The notes: generated by a model from the sequence alone, not told the origin. Shown: positions 1-8,743, counted from the first letter of the stretch. The stretch: 64,000 nt of DNA from Bradyrhizobium huanghuaihaiense (GCF_007830635.1 NZ_VLLA01000023.1:62001-126000), one strand, 5' to 3'. Translations and numbers: made by a program.

Positions 1-1529
1 CACAGATTCTTGGTCTCGCCGTTGACGATCTTGGAGATCGTGCGCGCCTCGGTCTCGAGGCGCTGCACGCGCTTGTCGGCTTCGTTCAGCGGCGAGCGCG
101 AGGATTCCAGCGTCTGGCGTGCCGCGACGTGGGCGGCTTCGCTCGCCTGCGCCGCGGCTTCCGAAGCCGCCAGCGTCTGCTCCGCGGTCTCGACCAGAGC
201 GGTCAGCTCGTCGAGATCGCCGAAGCCGCCGGTCGCTTCAGTGAGCTTCTGCTCTTCGGCGGTGACGTTCGCGATCTCCTGGTCGAGCCGGGCGAGCTTG
301 TCGCGATGGGTGCGGACGTTGGCCTCGAGCTGGTTGCGCTTGGCGGTGAGGTCGGCGAGCGCGGTGGTGAGCTCGGCGAATTGCTGCTCGGTCTCGGTCA
401 GCACCGCCTCGGCTTCGCCGACGCGCTCGTCGACGCCGGAGCGCTTCTCGACGCGCGACTTGATCTCTTCCTTCAGCTCGGCGTCTTCGGTGTCGAGCCG
501 TTGCAGCGCGACGTCGGCGTCCATGGTTTGTTGCTGAGCACGGGAAATGTCGCCTTCGAACTGCGCGAGGCGGCGCTCGAGTTCGGCGACACGCTCCTTG
601 GCGCGCTCTTCCTCGCGGTCGAGCAGCTCGCGGGCATTGGTCAGGCGCTGGAGGCCGGCGGCAGCGCGCGCTTCGGCATCGCGCAGCGCCGGCATTTCGG
701 CGGCGCGGATCGCCTGGATGCGGGCGGCTTCAGCCTGGTGCTGGGTGCGCTCGGCCATCTCGCGCACCGCGAGATCATGGGTCTGGCCGGATTCGTTGAC
801 GTCCGCATGGGCGCCGATCCAGCGCAGATGGAACAGGGTGGCTTCGGCCTTGCGGACCTTGGCCGCGACCTCGCGGTAGCGCACGGCCTGGCGAGCCTGC
901 TTCTTCAGGCCTTCCATCTGGCCCGAGAGCTGGCCGATCACGTCCTCGACGCGGGTGAGATTGGTTTCGGCGGCCTTCAGGCGCAGCTCGGCCTCGTGGC
1001 GGCGGGCGTGCAAGCCGGCGACGCCGGCGGCGTCTTCCAGCACGCGGCGACGCTGCTCGGGCTTGGCCTGGATGATCTCGCCGATCTTGCCCTGGTGGAC
1101 GAGGGCCGGCGAGCGCGCGCCGGTGGCGGCATCGGCGAACAGGATCTGCACGTCGCGGGCGCGCACGTCGCGGCCGTTGATGCGGTAGACCGAGCCGGCC
1201 TCGCGCTCGATGCGGCGGGAGATTTCGAGCAGCTGGCTGTCGTTCATCGCCGCCGGCGCGGTGCGATCGGCGTTGTCGATCGTCATCGTCACTTCGGCGT
1301 GGTTGCGCGCGGGGCGGTTGCCGGAGCCGGCAAAGATCACCGCGTCCATGTCGGCGGCGCGCAAGCTCTTGTACGACGTTTCACCCATCGCCCAGCGCAG
1401 CGCTTCGACGAGATTCGACTTGCCGCAGCCGTTGGGACCGACCACGCCGGTCAGGCCGGGCTCGATGACGAAGTCCGTGGGCTCAACGAAGGACTTGAAG
1501 CCGTGAAGTCGCAGGCGGGTGATTTTCAT
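1..1529 (-). CDS. smc: Chromosome segregation ATPase SMC, N-terminal part (cut by window edge)
   Basis: The reverse-strand reading from the ATG at 1527-1529 gives about 509 residues and runs off the left edge without a stop. It begins with the SMC head: the Walker A motif GPNGCGKSN lies at residues 31-39, followed by a signature-like GGxF-free head region, and from about residue 170 a long Glu/Lys/Ala-rich heptad stretch typical of the first coiled-coil arm. The hinge, second arm and Walker B are outside the window. SMC proteins entrap and organise DNA with ScpA and ScpB in chromosome condensation and segregation. The gene lies downstream of the DsbA-like gene on the same strand, 343 bases from that gene's stop region at 1748 being separated by a repeat-free gap of about 220 bases. 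Confidence 0.95.
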   Translation of the reverse strand, partial: MKITRLRLHGFKSFVEPTDFVIEPGLTGVVGPNGCGKSNLVEALRWAMGETSYKSLRAADMDAVIFAGSGNRPARNHAEVTMTIDNADRTAPAAMNDSQLLEISRRIEREAGSVYRINGRDVRARDVQILFADAATGARSPALVHQGKIGEIIQAKPEQRRRVLEDAAGVAGLHARRHEAELRLKAAETNLTRVEDVIGQLSGQMEGLKKQARQAVRYREVAAKVRKAEATLFHLRWIGAHADVNESGQTHDLAVREMAERTQHQAEAARIQAIRAAEMPALRDAEARAAAGLQRLTNARELLDREEERAKERVAELERRLAQFEGDISRAQQQTMDADVALQRLDTEDAELKEEIKSRVEKRSGVDERVGEAEAVLTETEQQFAELTTALADLTAKRNQLEANVRTHRDKLARLDQEIANVTAEEQKLTEATGGFGDLDELTALVETAEQTLAASEAAAQASEAAHVAARQTLESSRSPLNEADKRVQRLETEARTISKIVNGETKNL

Positions 1530-1747
1530 AAGCACGCATCTCTGTTGGCAGGCGCGAATCCCCCTGCCGGGACAATACCATGGAAGGCAGTGTCGCTATC
1601 CGGGGCGAGTCGCGCGAGGCGCCTCATGCGGCTGGACAATGGCCGCGGTGCGCCGCGAGGGCAACCGGCGAAAGCCGCTTTTCCCAAGGGATTTATGCCG
1701 GGAAAGATACGGCTTTCGAGATGCGAATCAGGATCTTGACGAGCGAA

Positions 1748-2404
1748 TCAGCTCTTCAGCAGCGGGTTGATCTTCTTGGCGAACTCCTCGAACGAGGCCT
1801 CGCCCTTGATCTTCTCGCCGTTGATGAAGAAGGTCGGCGTCGAATCCACCTTCAACACGTCGCTGGCATATTTCTGGTCGGCGGCGATCTTGTCGAGCAG
1901 CGCCTGGTCCTTCAGGCAGGCTTCGACCTGCTGCTGGGTGAGGCCGGCCTGCTTGCCGATCCGTGTCAGGGTCTCGGTGGTGTTCTTCAACACCCAGTCG
2001 CTCTGCTGGCGGAACAGCATGTCGGTGACGGCGAAGTATTTCGGCGCGTCGTCCTTGGCGATGCAGCGCGAGAGCATCGAGCCGGCGGCCGCTTTGATGT
2101 CGAGCGGGAACTCGCGGAAGATGTAACGCACCTTGCCGGTGTCGATGTACTCCGACTTGATCTTGGGGAACACCTGCTCGTTGAAGGCGGCACAGTGCGG
2201 GCAGGTCATCGAGGCGTATTCGGTGATGGTGACGGCGGCGTCCTTCGGGCCGAGCGCCATGTCGGGCAGCGACACCGGCTTCGCCACATCGGCGGCAGAT
2301 TGTGCCATCGCCTCGGAGATGAACCGCAGCGGCGAGAGCCCGGCGACCGCGGCAAGCCCGGTCAGCGACAGCATCGTGGTGAAGGCGCGGCGGGTGATGA
2401 TCAA
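1748..2404 (-). CDS. DsbA-family thiol:disulfide oxidoreductase, exported
   Basis: This encodes about 218 residues with a thioredoxin-fold DsbA domain. The active site CPHC sits in the motif MTCPHCAAF, and the cis-Pro loop reads STPTFFING near the C-terminus, as in the Thioredoxin_4/DsbA-like group. The chosen start is the TTG at 2404, because GGGAG lies 7 bases upstream. From there the N-terminus is IITRRAFTTML followed by a hydrophobic stretch and an AMAQS cleavage-like site, which resembles a twin-arginine signal. A TTG at 2437 and an ATG at 2371 are alternatives. It probably acts in the periplasm on disulfide formation or reduction; the partner is not evident. It lies upstream of smc and downstream of the DUF721 gene on the same strand. 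Confidence 0.88.
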   Translation of the reverse strand: MIITRRAFTTMLSLTGLAAVAGLSPLRFISEAMAQSAADVAKPVSLPDMALGPKDAAVTITEYASMTCPHCAAFNEQVFPKIKSEYIDTGKVRYIFREFPLDIKAAAGSMLSRCIAKDDAPKYFAVTDMLFRQQSDWVLKNTTETLTRIGKQAGLTQQQVEACLKDQALLDKIAADQKYASDVLKVDSTPTFFINGEKIKGEASFEEFAKKINPLLKS

Positions 2405-2544
2405 GGTCGGCTCCCGAATTGGCAAAGTGTCGCCCAAAGGATCGGGTCAAGGTTCCCGCCCGGGCGGCCTGTCGCTAGCTTGAAACGTCGCTTGAGGCAA
2501 TGGCGGGCCGCAAGGACGGGTCCAGATTGCCCGCGAAATGAGGC

Positions 2545-3042
2545 TCAATTTCGCTTGATGGCGGCCCCGAGCCGCGCCAGCGCCGACTTCAATTGTTCAT
2601 CTTCGATGTCGGTCAGGCTCTCGGCCACCTTGGCGACCGCCTTGGGGTCCGGCGGGCCGGGCCGCTTCCGGGCCCTCGGCCGCGACAGGGGGGCCTGGCG
2701 GAAGGCCAGCTTGCCGACCGCGCTCCAGCCGAAGAAGCGGTTGACCCGCTCCAGGATCACGTCGGCCGAGTGCTGGATCTCCAGCGCCATCGGTCCCTCG
2801 ACCCGCAGCACCAGCGTCGCCGGCTCCTGCGGCTGGCCCTCGACCGGCCGCGGCCATTGCATCTTGAGCGGCTCGGCATGGGCGGCGATCTCGGGTCCCG
2901 CGATCTGCGCCCACCGCGTCACCAGCTCGCGCGCCGCAAAGCCCTGCTTGGCATAGGCCTCCGCAAAGACGTCGCTGAGCAGGGTCCCGAGCGGTTTTGC
3001 GCTGATGGGACCGGGCTTGAAGATGGGACCGGATTTGGACAT
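2545..3042 (-). CDS. DUF721 (DciA-like) protein
   Basis: This encodes 165 residues from the ATG at 3042 (MSKSGPIFK). The central region, with the motif GPEIAAHAEP, a short Trp-Pro segment and LVLRVEGPMALEIQH, is the DUF721 fold. DUF721 proteins include DciA, the ancestral loader or operator of replicative helicase DnaB in bacteria lacking DnaC. The C-terminal third (RPRARKRPGPPDPK onward) is basic and then helical. A role in replication is inferred from the family only. It is divergently transcribed from mutY across about 110 bases, an arrangement common in Rhizobiales. Confidence 0.85.
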   Translation of the reverse strand: MSKSGPIFKPGPISAKPLGTLLSDVFAEAYAKQGFAARELVTRWAQIAGPEIAAHAEPLKMQWPRPVEGQPQEPATLVLRVEGPMALEIQHSADVILERVNRFFGWSAVGKLAFRQAPLSRPRARKRPGPPDPKAVAKVAESLTDIEDEQLKSALARLGAAIKRN

Positions 3043-3090
3043 GGGAGCCTTATAGCACTGCGGACGGGCCACCACGAAGAAAGACGTGGA

Positions 3091-3111
3091 TGCCCGCGAC
3101 CGGCGCGGGCA
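3091..3111. repeat. Short GC-rich hairpin repeat in DUF721/mutY intergenic region
   Basis: TGCCCGC at 3091-3097 pairs with GCGGGCA at 3105-3111 around a 7-base loop. It is flanked by GACGTGGA on the left and TGACGTGG on the right. The sequence resembles the dispersed 'GGATGCCCG...CGGGCATGACG' intergenic palindromes of alphaproteobacteria. It lies in the divergent promoter region. Confidence 0.5.
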
Positions 3112-3151
3112 TGACGTGGAGAGATCGGCTTGAGGCCGTTACAGTGAGCGC

Positions 3152-4270
3152 ATGAGCCGCAGATCCGCCCTGAAAGTGAAATCGGAACCAGTTCTACCGG
3201 AGACCTCATCGCGTCCGACGCTGCTCCTCCAGTGGTACGACCGTCATCGCCGCCGGTTGCCCTGGCGCGCCGCGCCCGGCGAGGCGTCGGACCCTTACCG
3301 CGTCTGGCTGTCCGAGATCATGCTGCAGCAGACCACGGTGAAGGCGGTCGGCCCCTATTTCGAAAAGTTCGTCGCGCGCTGGCCTGACGTCACGGCGCTC
3401 GGGCGGGCCTCGCTGGACGACGTGCTGCGGATGTGGGCCGGGCTCGGCTACTATTCACGTGCACGCAATCTCCACGCCTGTGCGGTCGCGGTGACGCGCG
3501 AGCATGGCGGCACCTTTCCCGATACCGAGGAGGGCCTGCGCGCGCTGCCGGGGATCGGACCCTACACGGCGGCGGCGATTGCGGCGATCGCGTTCGATCG
3601 CCACACCATGCCGGTCGACGGCAATATCGAGCGCGTGGTGTCGCGGCTCTTTGCCGTTGAAGACGAGCTCCCGCAGGCAAAGCCGCTGATCCAGCAGTTG
3701 GCGGCGACTCTGCTCGCCAACTCGCGCGCCGGCGACAGCGCTCAGGCGCTGATGGATCTCGGCGCCTCGATCTGCACGCCGAAGAAGCCGGCCTGCTCGC
3801 TGTGCCCGTTCATTGAGGATTGCACGGCGCGCGCGCAAGGCACCCAGGAGACGTTTCCGCGCAAGGCACCGAAGAAGAGCGGAGCGCTGCGGCGGGGCGC
3901 AGCCTTCGTGGTGACGCGCGGTGACGAAGTGCTCGTCCGCTCAAGACCCGAGAAGGGCCTGCTCGGCGGCATGACGGAAGTCCCGGGCTCGGACTGGCTC
4001 GCCGGACAAGAGGATGCGACGGCGAAGCAGCAGACGCCGGAGCTGAAGGGGCTGTCGCGCTGGCAGCGCAAGGTAGGCGTCGTCACCCACGTCTTCACGC
4101 ATTTTCCGCTGGAGCTGGTGGTCTACACCGCGAAGGCCGAAGCCCGCACCTGCGCGCCCGCAGGCATGCGCTGGGTGCCGATCGCGACGCTTGCCGACGA
4201 AGCGCTGCCCAACGTCATGCGCAAGGTGATTGCGCACGCGCTGGATCATTCGTCGGGCGCATCCTCCTGA
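3152..4270 (+). CDS. mutY: A/G-specific adenine DNA glycosylase MutY
   Basis: This encodes 372 residues, a normal length for MutY. It removes adenine mispaired with 8-oxoguanine or guanine in base excision repair. Visible features are the catalytic Glu in LSEIMLQQT (Glu about 55), the helix-hairpin-helix LPGIGPYTA near residue 133, the catalytic Asp in VDGNIERV near 155, and a complete 4Fe-4S loop with Cys 208, 215, 218 and 224 (C-x6-C-x2-C-x5-C). The C-terminal third is the NUDIX-like domain that reads 8-oxoG (LLGGMTEVPGSDW). It starts at the ATG at 3152, divergent from the DUF721 gene. Confidence 0.97.
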   Translation: MSRRSALKVKSEPVLPETSSRPTLLLQWYDRHRRRLPWRAAPGEASDPYRVWLSEIMLQQTTVKAVGPYFEKFVARWPDVTALGRASLDDVLRMWAGLGYYSRARNLHACAVAVTREHGGTFPDTEEGLRALPGIGPYTAAAIAAIAFDRHTMPVDGNIERVVSRLFAVEDELPQAKPLIQQLAATLLANSRAGDSAQALMDLGASICTPKKPACSLCPFIEDCTARAQGTQETFPRKAPKKSGALRRGAAFVVTRGDEVLVRSRPEKGLLGGMTEVPGSDWLAGQEDATAKQQTPELKGLSRWQRKVGVVTHVFTHFPLELVVYTAKAEARTCAPAGMRWVPIATLADEALPNVMRKVIAHALDHSSGASS

Positions 4271-4322
4271 CAGCACGCTGGCAGCAGCGTTAAGCTATCA
4301 GGGCGCGACACGGAGGCTGCCA

Positions 4323-4742
4323 ATGGTCAAGACCGCGCTCGACAATTTTCCAAGGCCGCCTTGCGCCGAACTGCTCGGATGGCGCCTGCTCGATGCTCGC
4401 CCCGAGGAGGGCTGGATCAGGCTCGCCTTCGAGGGCAAACCCGAGTTCTGCAATCCGGCGGGCTTCATCCAGGGCGGCATGCTTTCAGCCATGCTCGACG
4501 ACACCATGGGTCCCGCCGTGCTGGTGATGAGCGAGGGCCGGCTCTACACCACCACCATCAGCATGACCGTGAATTTCCTCAGCCCCGCCAAGCCTGGGCC
4601 GATCATTGGTGAAGCGAAGGTAACACAGCTCGGCAGGACGATCGCGTTCGTCGAGGCCAAGCTGACGGCGGAAGACGGCACGGTGCTGGCGACGGCCAGC
4701 GCGAGCGAGCGGCTGCTGGAAGCGGCGAGGGTGGTGAAGTAA
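4323..4742 (+). CDS. PaaI-family hotdog thioesterase
   Basis: This encodes 139 residues from the ATG at 4323 (MVKTALDNFPRPPC). The core motif FIQGGMLSAMLDDTMG matches the hotdog helix of the PaaI/4HBT family, with the Asp that activates water. A central strand pair SMTVNFLSPAKPG follows, and then a C-terminal ASASERLL strand. Such enzymes hydrolyse acyl- or aryl-CoA thioesters; the substrate cannot be read from the sequence. It lies 52 bases after mutY and may be co-transcribed, but the functional link is unclear. Confidence 0.85.
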   Translation: MVKTALDNFPRPPCAELLGWRLLDARPEEGWIRLAFEGKPEFCNPAGFIQGGMLSAMLDDTMGPAVLVMSEGRLYTTTISMTVNFLSPAKPGPIIGEAKVTQLGRTIAFVEAKLTAEDGTVLATASASERLLEAARVVK

Positions 4743-4762
4743 GGCGGGCGCCGCTCTCTCGC

Positions 4763-4897
4763 TCCCTCGCCCCGTTCTTACGGGGAGAGGGCGGGGTGAG
4801 GGGCCTCTCTCCGCGCATACGATTGTCGTGAGACCTGTACCCCCTCGCCCGGATCGCAAGAGCGATCCGACATCTCCCCGCAAGCGGGGAGAGGTGA
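4763..4897. repeat. Dispersed palindromic repeat, family C (copy 1)
   Basis: This is a composite element starting CCCTCGCCCCG and ending CGGGGAGAGG, with internal GGGTGAGGGGCCTCTCTCC. Related copies are at 21052-21205 and 51791-51944. It fills the convergent gap between the thioesterase and the FAD monooxygenase. Confidence 0.75.
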
Positions 4898-4924
4898 AGA
4901 GCAGTCCGCGTCTGAGTGGCTAAC

Positions 4925-6202
4925 TCACACCTTCGCGCGCGCATCCCTGCTCACGATCGGCGGCTTCGCGTTCAGCGCCTCGACCTGGAATCCCGCGACG
5001 CGCTTGTAGTTCGCGGCGATATTCTCGAGCTCCTGTTGCGACAGCACGTCGGTGACCATCTTGTAGCCGTCCGGCGCGCGCTCCTCGACGAGCTGCATCA
5101 CCTGCTCCGGGCCGTTCTTGCGATTGAGCAGCACGAGGTCGGTGGTCGCGGGCCTGCGCTCGGCTTCATAGGCGAGCAAGGCCGCTTGCGTCGGGCCGTG
5201 CGCCAGGATCTCGCGGGTAATGGTTCGTGCATCGAGGATCGCCTGCGAGGCGCCGTTCGAGCCGATCGGATACATCGGATGCGCGGCATCGCCCATCAGC
5301 GTGACGCGGCCGAAGGTCCATTGCGACACCGGATCGCGGTCGACCAGCGGATATTCATAGGCGTGCGGGCAGTTCCTGATGAGGCCGGGCACGTCGAGCC
5401 AGTCGAACTGCCAGCTCTCGAACCAGGGCAGGAACTCTTCGAGCCGCGCGGTGCGGTTATAGTCCTCGCGCCGCCACTGATAGGTCGGCGGCATGTGGCG
5501 CTCGGCGACCCAGTTGATCAGGTGGTTGCCTGCCGCATCCGGCTCCTTCGAGATCGGATAGCAGACGAATTTCAGGATCTCGTGCCCGGCCATGATCATG
5601 GTGCGGCCGGTCAGGAAGGCCTTTGCCGGCGTGACGCCGCGCCAGAGGATACGGCCGTTCCAGATCGGCGGGCCTTCGTTCGGATAGAGCTTTTCTCGTG
5701 CGGCGGAATGGATGCCGTCGGCGGCGATCAGGATCGCGCCTTCGTAGGTCCCTGCGGCCTTGCCGGTCGCCTTGTCGATGAAGTCGGCGCGGACGCCGTT
5801 CGCCGTTTCGGTCCATCTGGTCAGATGATGGCTGGTCAGGATGTTGTCGCCGCCGAGCCGCTCGACCGCGGTGTCAAGCAGGATCTGCTGCAGCGTGCCG
5901 CGATGGATCGAGAATTGCGGCCATTTATAGCCGGCCTCCAGCCCGCGCGGCTCGCTCCAGATCGGCTTGCCGTGCTTGGAGAAATAGGCGAGCTCGCGCG
6001 TGCGCACGCCGCTGGCATCCAGCTTGTCCATCAGACCGAGCTCGATCAGCTCGCGCACCGCATGCGGCAGCACGTTGATGCCGACGCCGAGCGGCTTCAG
6101 TTCCGCGACGCTCTCGAACACTTTTACGGGAACGCCGATTTGATGCAGGCTGAGCGCAAGCGTCAGCCCGCCGATGCCGCCACCGGCGATGAGTACCGTC
6201 AT
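4925..6202 (-). CDS. FAD-dependent monooxygenase (UbiH/salicylate hydroxylase-like)
   Basis: This encodes 425 residues starting at the ATG at 6202, which has GGAGGGG 7 bases upstream. The N-terminal VLIAGGGIGGLTLALSL is the FAD-binding Rossmann GxGxxG. The second FAD motif is LMGDAAHPMYPIGSNGASQA near residue 300, where the GD...P segment contacts FAD. The Asp in the middle DG motif (IAADGIHSAAR) is also present. This is the class A flavoprotein monooxygenase layout, hydroxylating an aromatic or similar substrate with NAD(P)H and O2. The substrate is unknown. It is divergent from a glutathione transferase across 128 bases, which may hint at shared detoxification but proves nothing. Confidence 0.9.
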   Translation of the reverse strand: MTVLIAGGGIGGLTLALSLHQIGVPVKVFESVAELKPLGVGINVLPHAVRELIELGLMDKLDASGVRTRELAYFSKHGKPIWSEPRGLEAGYKWPQFSIHRGTLQQILLDTAVERLGGDNILTSHHLTRWTETANGVRADFIDKATGKAAGTYEGAILIAADGIHSAAREKLYPNEGPPIWNGRILWRGVTPAKAFLTGRTMIMAGHEILKFVCYPISKEPDAAGNHLINWVAERHMPPTYQWRREDYNRTARLEEFLPWFESWQFDWLDVPGLIRNCPHAYEYPLVDRDPVSQWTFGRVTLMGDAAHPMYPIGSNGASQAILDARTITREILAHGPTQAALLAYEAERRPATTDLVLLNRKNGPEQVMQLVEERAPDGYKMVTDVLSQQELENIAANYKRVAGFQVEALNAKPPIVSRDARAKV

Positions 6203-6330
6203 GACAAGACCCCTCCAATTGCAGGCGTCTTGGCACAGGCGGGCGGATGTGGGCAACTGCGAAGAGAAGGGCGTGCTATGGACCTGGGTGCCGGCAGCGG
6301 GTATTTTCCAATTTTCCCATGAGGTCCGAC

Positions 6331-6951
6331 ATGCTCAAGCTCTACTACGCCACCGGCACCTGCGCGCTCGCCACCTACATGACCCTGGAGGAGGCCGGCG
6401 CCGACTACACCGCCGAACGGCTGAGCTTCAAGGACAACCAGCAGAACAGCCCGGACTATCTCGCCATCAATCCGAAGGGCCGGGTGCCGGCCCTGGTGAC
6501 CGACCGCGGCGTCCTGACCGAGACGCCGGCGATGCTGGCCTATATCGCGCAGACCTTCCCGAAGACCAAGCTCGCGCCGCTGGACGATCCCTTCGACTTC
6601 GCCCAGGTGCAGTCGTTCAACTCCTATCTCTGCTCGACCGTGCATATCAACCACGCCCACAAGATGCGCGGCGCGCGCTGGGCGACGGAGGAGAGCTCGT
6701 TTGCCGACATGAAGGCGATGGTGCCGAAGACCATGGCCGCCTGCTTCAAGCTGATCGAGCAGAAGATGTTCAAAGGCCCCTGGGTGATGGGCGATCAGTT
6801 CACGATCTGCGATCCCTATCTCCACACACTCTCGAACTGGCTCGAAGGCGACAGCGTCGACATCAACGCCACGCCCAAGATCGCGGAGCATTTCAAGCGC
6901 ATGTCGGATCGCCCGGCGATACGCAAGGTGATGGACGCGCAGAAGGCGTAA
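6331..6951 (+). CDS. Glutathione S-transferase family protein
   Basis: This encodes 206 residues from the ATG at 6331; another in-frame ATG is at 6319. The N-terminal thioredoxin-like domain has LYYATGTCALATYM, the Ser/Cys-type active-site segment seen in beta-class and BetA-like GSTs, and the glutathione-contact motif LVTDRGVLTETPAMLAYI. The helical C-terminal domain runs from about residue 85, with FTICDPYLHTLSNWL as the conserved N-capping Asp motif. It probably conjugates glutathione to electrophiles. It ends against a family B repeat. Confidence 0.9.
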   Translation: MLKLYYATGTCALATYMTLEEAGADYTAERLSFKDNQQNSPDYLAINPKGRVPALVTDRGVLTETPAMLAYIAQTFPKTKLAPLDDPFDFAQVQSFNSYLCSTVHINHAHKMRGARWATEESSFADMKAMVPKTMAACFKLIEQKMFKGPWVMGDQFTICDPYLHTLSNWLEGDSVDINATPKIAEHFKRMSDRPAIRKVMDAQKA

Positions 6952-6964
6952 TAGCCCGGCTCTT

Positions 6965-7055
6965 GTAGGATGGGCAAAGGCGCGGCAGCGCCGTGCCCAC
7001 GTTCTTTCTAGACAACGGCGGGATGGTGGGCACGCTTCGCTTTGCCCACCCTACG
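6965..7055. repeat. Dispersed palindromic repeat, family B (copy 1)
   Basis: This is a 91-bp inverted element whose ends are GTAGGATGGGCAAAG and CTTTGCCCACCCTACG-like sequences. Other copies are at 14707, 18083, 35175 and 42574. It sits in the convergent gap between the GST and the LysR gene and can fold into one long hairpin. Confidence 0.85.
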
Positions 7056-7069
7056 GGAGCTAATCCGCC

Positions 7070-7987
7070 TTACGACGCCCTCCGCTTCTCCAACCCCCGT
7101 CCCGTCTCCAGCATCAGCCGCCGCAGCCAGATCGAGCCCGGGTCCATCTGCGCCCGCGTCGGATGGAACATGAACTGCTCGTCGATCCCGGGATCGAGCG
7201 GCGGCGTCACCGTGACGAGCCCGAGCTGCTTCGACAGCGCCGCGATCAGCCGGCGCGGCACGAAGGCGACGAGGTCGGTGCGGGCGGCGACATGCAGCGC
7301 CTCGAGATAGCCTGGCACGACCAGCGAGATGTGCCGTTCGATGCCTTTGGCGTGCAGCCAGGTGTCGATCAGATCCTCGGGCTGGCCGCGAATGATCACG
7401 CCGACATGGCGCGCGGCCAGGAACGTCTCGTGCCGTTTCAGCTTCGCGGCCATCGGATGGCCGCGCCGCACCGCCAGCGCGTCGCTGTCGGTGTAGAGCA
7501 GCTGGCGGTGAAACCCCTTGAAGGCATTGCCGATCGAGATCACGAGGTCGATGGTACGGGCGAACTCGGCGTGGAAGATCGCAGGTCCCCGCCACGGCAC
7601 AACGTCGATGCGGACATTGGGCGCAAGACGTGTCACTTTCTCCATCAGCGGCGGCATCAGCAGTTCGACCGCGAGATCCGGCATCATCAGGCGAAACTGC
7701 CGCTCGCTGCGCGCGGCGTCGAAGTCCTCAGGCACGAACAGCCCGCGGACCTGGTCGAGCGCCTGCGCCAGCGGCGCGCGCAGGGCCTGCGCCCGCGGCG
7801 TCAGCTCCATCCGCGCGCCGGTCCGTACCAGCAGCGGATCGCCGAAGATGTCGCGCAGGCGTTGCAGTGCGTGGCTCGTCGCCGGCTGTGACAGGCCGAT
7901 CCTCATGGCCGCGCGGCTGACATTGGCCTCGCGCAGCAGCGCGTCCAGTGCGGTCAACAGATTGAGGTCAAGCGAATTCAAATTCAT
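7070..7987 (-). CDS. LysR-family transcriptional regulator
   Basis: This encodes 305 residues from the ATG at 7987 (MNLNSLDLNLL). The winged helix-turn-helix lies at about residues 6-65 (LSQPATSHALQRLRDIFGDPLLVR). The remainder is the periplasmic-binding-like effector domain. The ELTPRAQAL and RQFRLMMPD segments resemble the NahR/NodD-like branch of LysR proteins. It is divergent from the SnoaL-like gene across 91 bases, the classic arrangement for a LysR regulator controlling its neighbour. The inducer is unknown. Confidence 0.92.
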   Translation of the reverse strand: MNLNSLDLNLLTALDALLREANVSRAAMRIGLSQPATSHALQRLRDIFGDPLLVRTGARMELTPRAQALRAPLAQALDQVRGLFVPEDFDAARSERQFRLMMPDLAVELLMPPLMEKVTRLAPNVRIDVVPWRGPAIFHAEFARTIDLVISIGNAFKGFHRQLLYTDSDALAVRRGHPMAAKLKRHETFLAARHVGVIIRGQPEDLIDTWLHAKGIERHISLVVPGYLEALHVAARTDLVAFVPRRLIAALSKQLGLVTVTPPLDPGIDEQFMFHPTRAQMDPGSIWLRRLMLETGRGLEKRRAS

Positions 7988-7994
7988 CAGGCGA

Positions 7995-8014
7995 ATAGAT
8001 ATCATATTCTCTAT
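7995..8014. promoter_or_regulatory. Possible LysR operator between lysR-type gene and SnoaL gene
   Basis: ATAGA at 7995-7999 and TCTAT at 8010-8014 form an inverted repeat with a 10-base AT-rich spacer, close to the T-N11-A shape of LysR boxes. It is in the 91-base divergent promoter, very near the regulator's start. This is inference only. Confidence 0.35.
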
Positions 8015-8078
8015 CGATTTGAAGAATGCCGATCGCCCGACGATGATCTCTGCGTTGCCATGACAAGGAGATGCCGCC

Positions 8079-8522
8079 ATGAGTGCGAGCGCCAACAAGA
8101 AACTGATGCAGGATATCTTTGCCGCCGCCGCAAACCCCGATCCGGCCGCGCGCGACCGCGCCCTGTTCACCGCAAGCCTTGCCGACGATGCCAGATGGGT
8201 CGTGACCGGCCAGTATTCCTGGTCGCGCACCTTCACCGGCAAGGAGGCGATCCTCAACGACCTGCACGGCTACGTGCGCACCCGCCTGCGCGGCCGGACG
8301 CGCACCGTGGCTCACCGCTTCATCGCCGATGGCGACATCGTCGTGGTGGAGGCCAAGGGCGACAACGTCACGCCCGAGGGCGTGCGTTACGACAACGACT
8401 ATTGCCTGGTGTTCCAACTCGAGGACGGCAAGATCAGGGAGATCCGCGAGTATTGCGACTCGGTGCTGACCGAGAAGGCGCTCGGTCTGTTTCCGCAGGC
8501 ACCGGTGAGGGCCGCGAGCTGA
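8079..8522 (+). CDS. SnoaL-like / NTF2-fold protein
   Basis: This encodes 147 residues. The pattern, a long first helix then DDARWVVTG, TFTGKEAILNDL, a beta sheet ending YDNDYCLVFQLEDGKIREIREYCDS, is typical of SnoaL-like proteins related to ketosteroid isomerase. Members act as isomerases, dehydratases or ligand-binding proteins. A Cys-Asp pair near the end (YCDS) lies where these proteins close the pocket. Transcription is likely controlled by the divergent LysR protein. Confidence 0.85.
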   Translation: MSASANKKLMQDIFAAAANPDPAARDRALFTASLADDARWVVTGQYSWSRTFTGKEAILNDLHGYVRTRLRGRTRTVAHRFIADGDIVVVEAKGDNVTPEGVRYDNDYCLVFQLEDGKIREIREYCDSVLTEKALGLFPQAPVRAAS

Positions 8523-8572
8523 GCGGATTGGACGACGTCGCGTCCACCGGCCGATCCCGTCCGTTACAGCCG

Positions 8573-8743
8573 GTGGTGTTCGTGCGGCTTTGGCGGGCGC
8601 TGGTGGATCTCATGCGTATCAGGCGGGAGCGGTCCCGGGCCCGATGCCAGCTCGAGGCCATGACCGAACGGGAGCTGCAGGACTGCGGCATGACCCGGTC
8701 GGAGATTGCCTACGAGCTGCATAAGCCCCACCGCGGAAAATGA
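8573..8743 (+). CDS. Small DUF1127 (YjiS-like) protein
   Basis: The last 45 residues, including RERSRARCQLEAMTEREL followed by QDCGMTRSEI, match the DUF1127 pattern of an Arg-rich helix, an Asp/Glu-Arg-Glu-Leu turn and a D/C-G-hydrophobic-T/S-R helix. Two other in-frame starts are possible: ATG at 8612 (43 residues) and TTG at 8528. The GTG at 8573 is chosen because it includes the conserved Trp (VRLWRAL). Small DUF1127 proteins in Agrobacterium affect RNA and phosphate or carbon metabolism. It may be co-transcribed with the SnoaL gene. Confidence 0.65.
   Translation: MVFVRLWRALVDLMRIRRERSRARCQLEAMTERELQDCGMTRSEIAYELHKPHRGK

Noticed and set aside
129..1739. Long open frame on the plus strand opposite smc
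   Set aside because: It is the antisense shadow of smc. GC-rich codons with G/C third positions leave the opposite strand open. No homology pattern or ribosome site supports it.
4916..6322. Long plus-strand open frame opposite the FAD monooxygenase
   Set aside because: It is an antisense shadow; the reverse strand has the clear Rossmann and FAD motifs.
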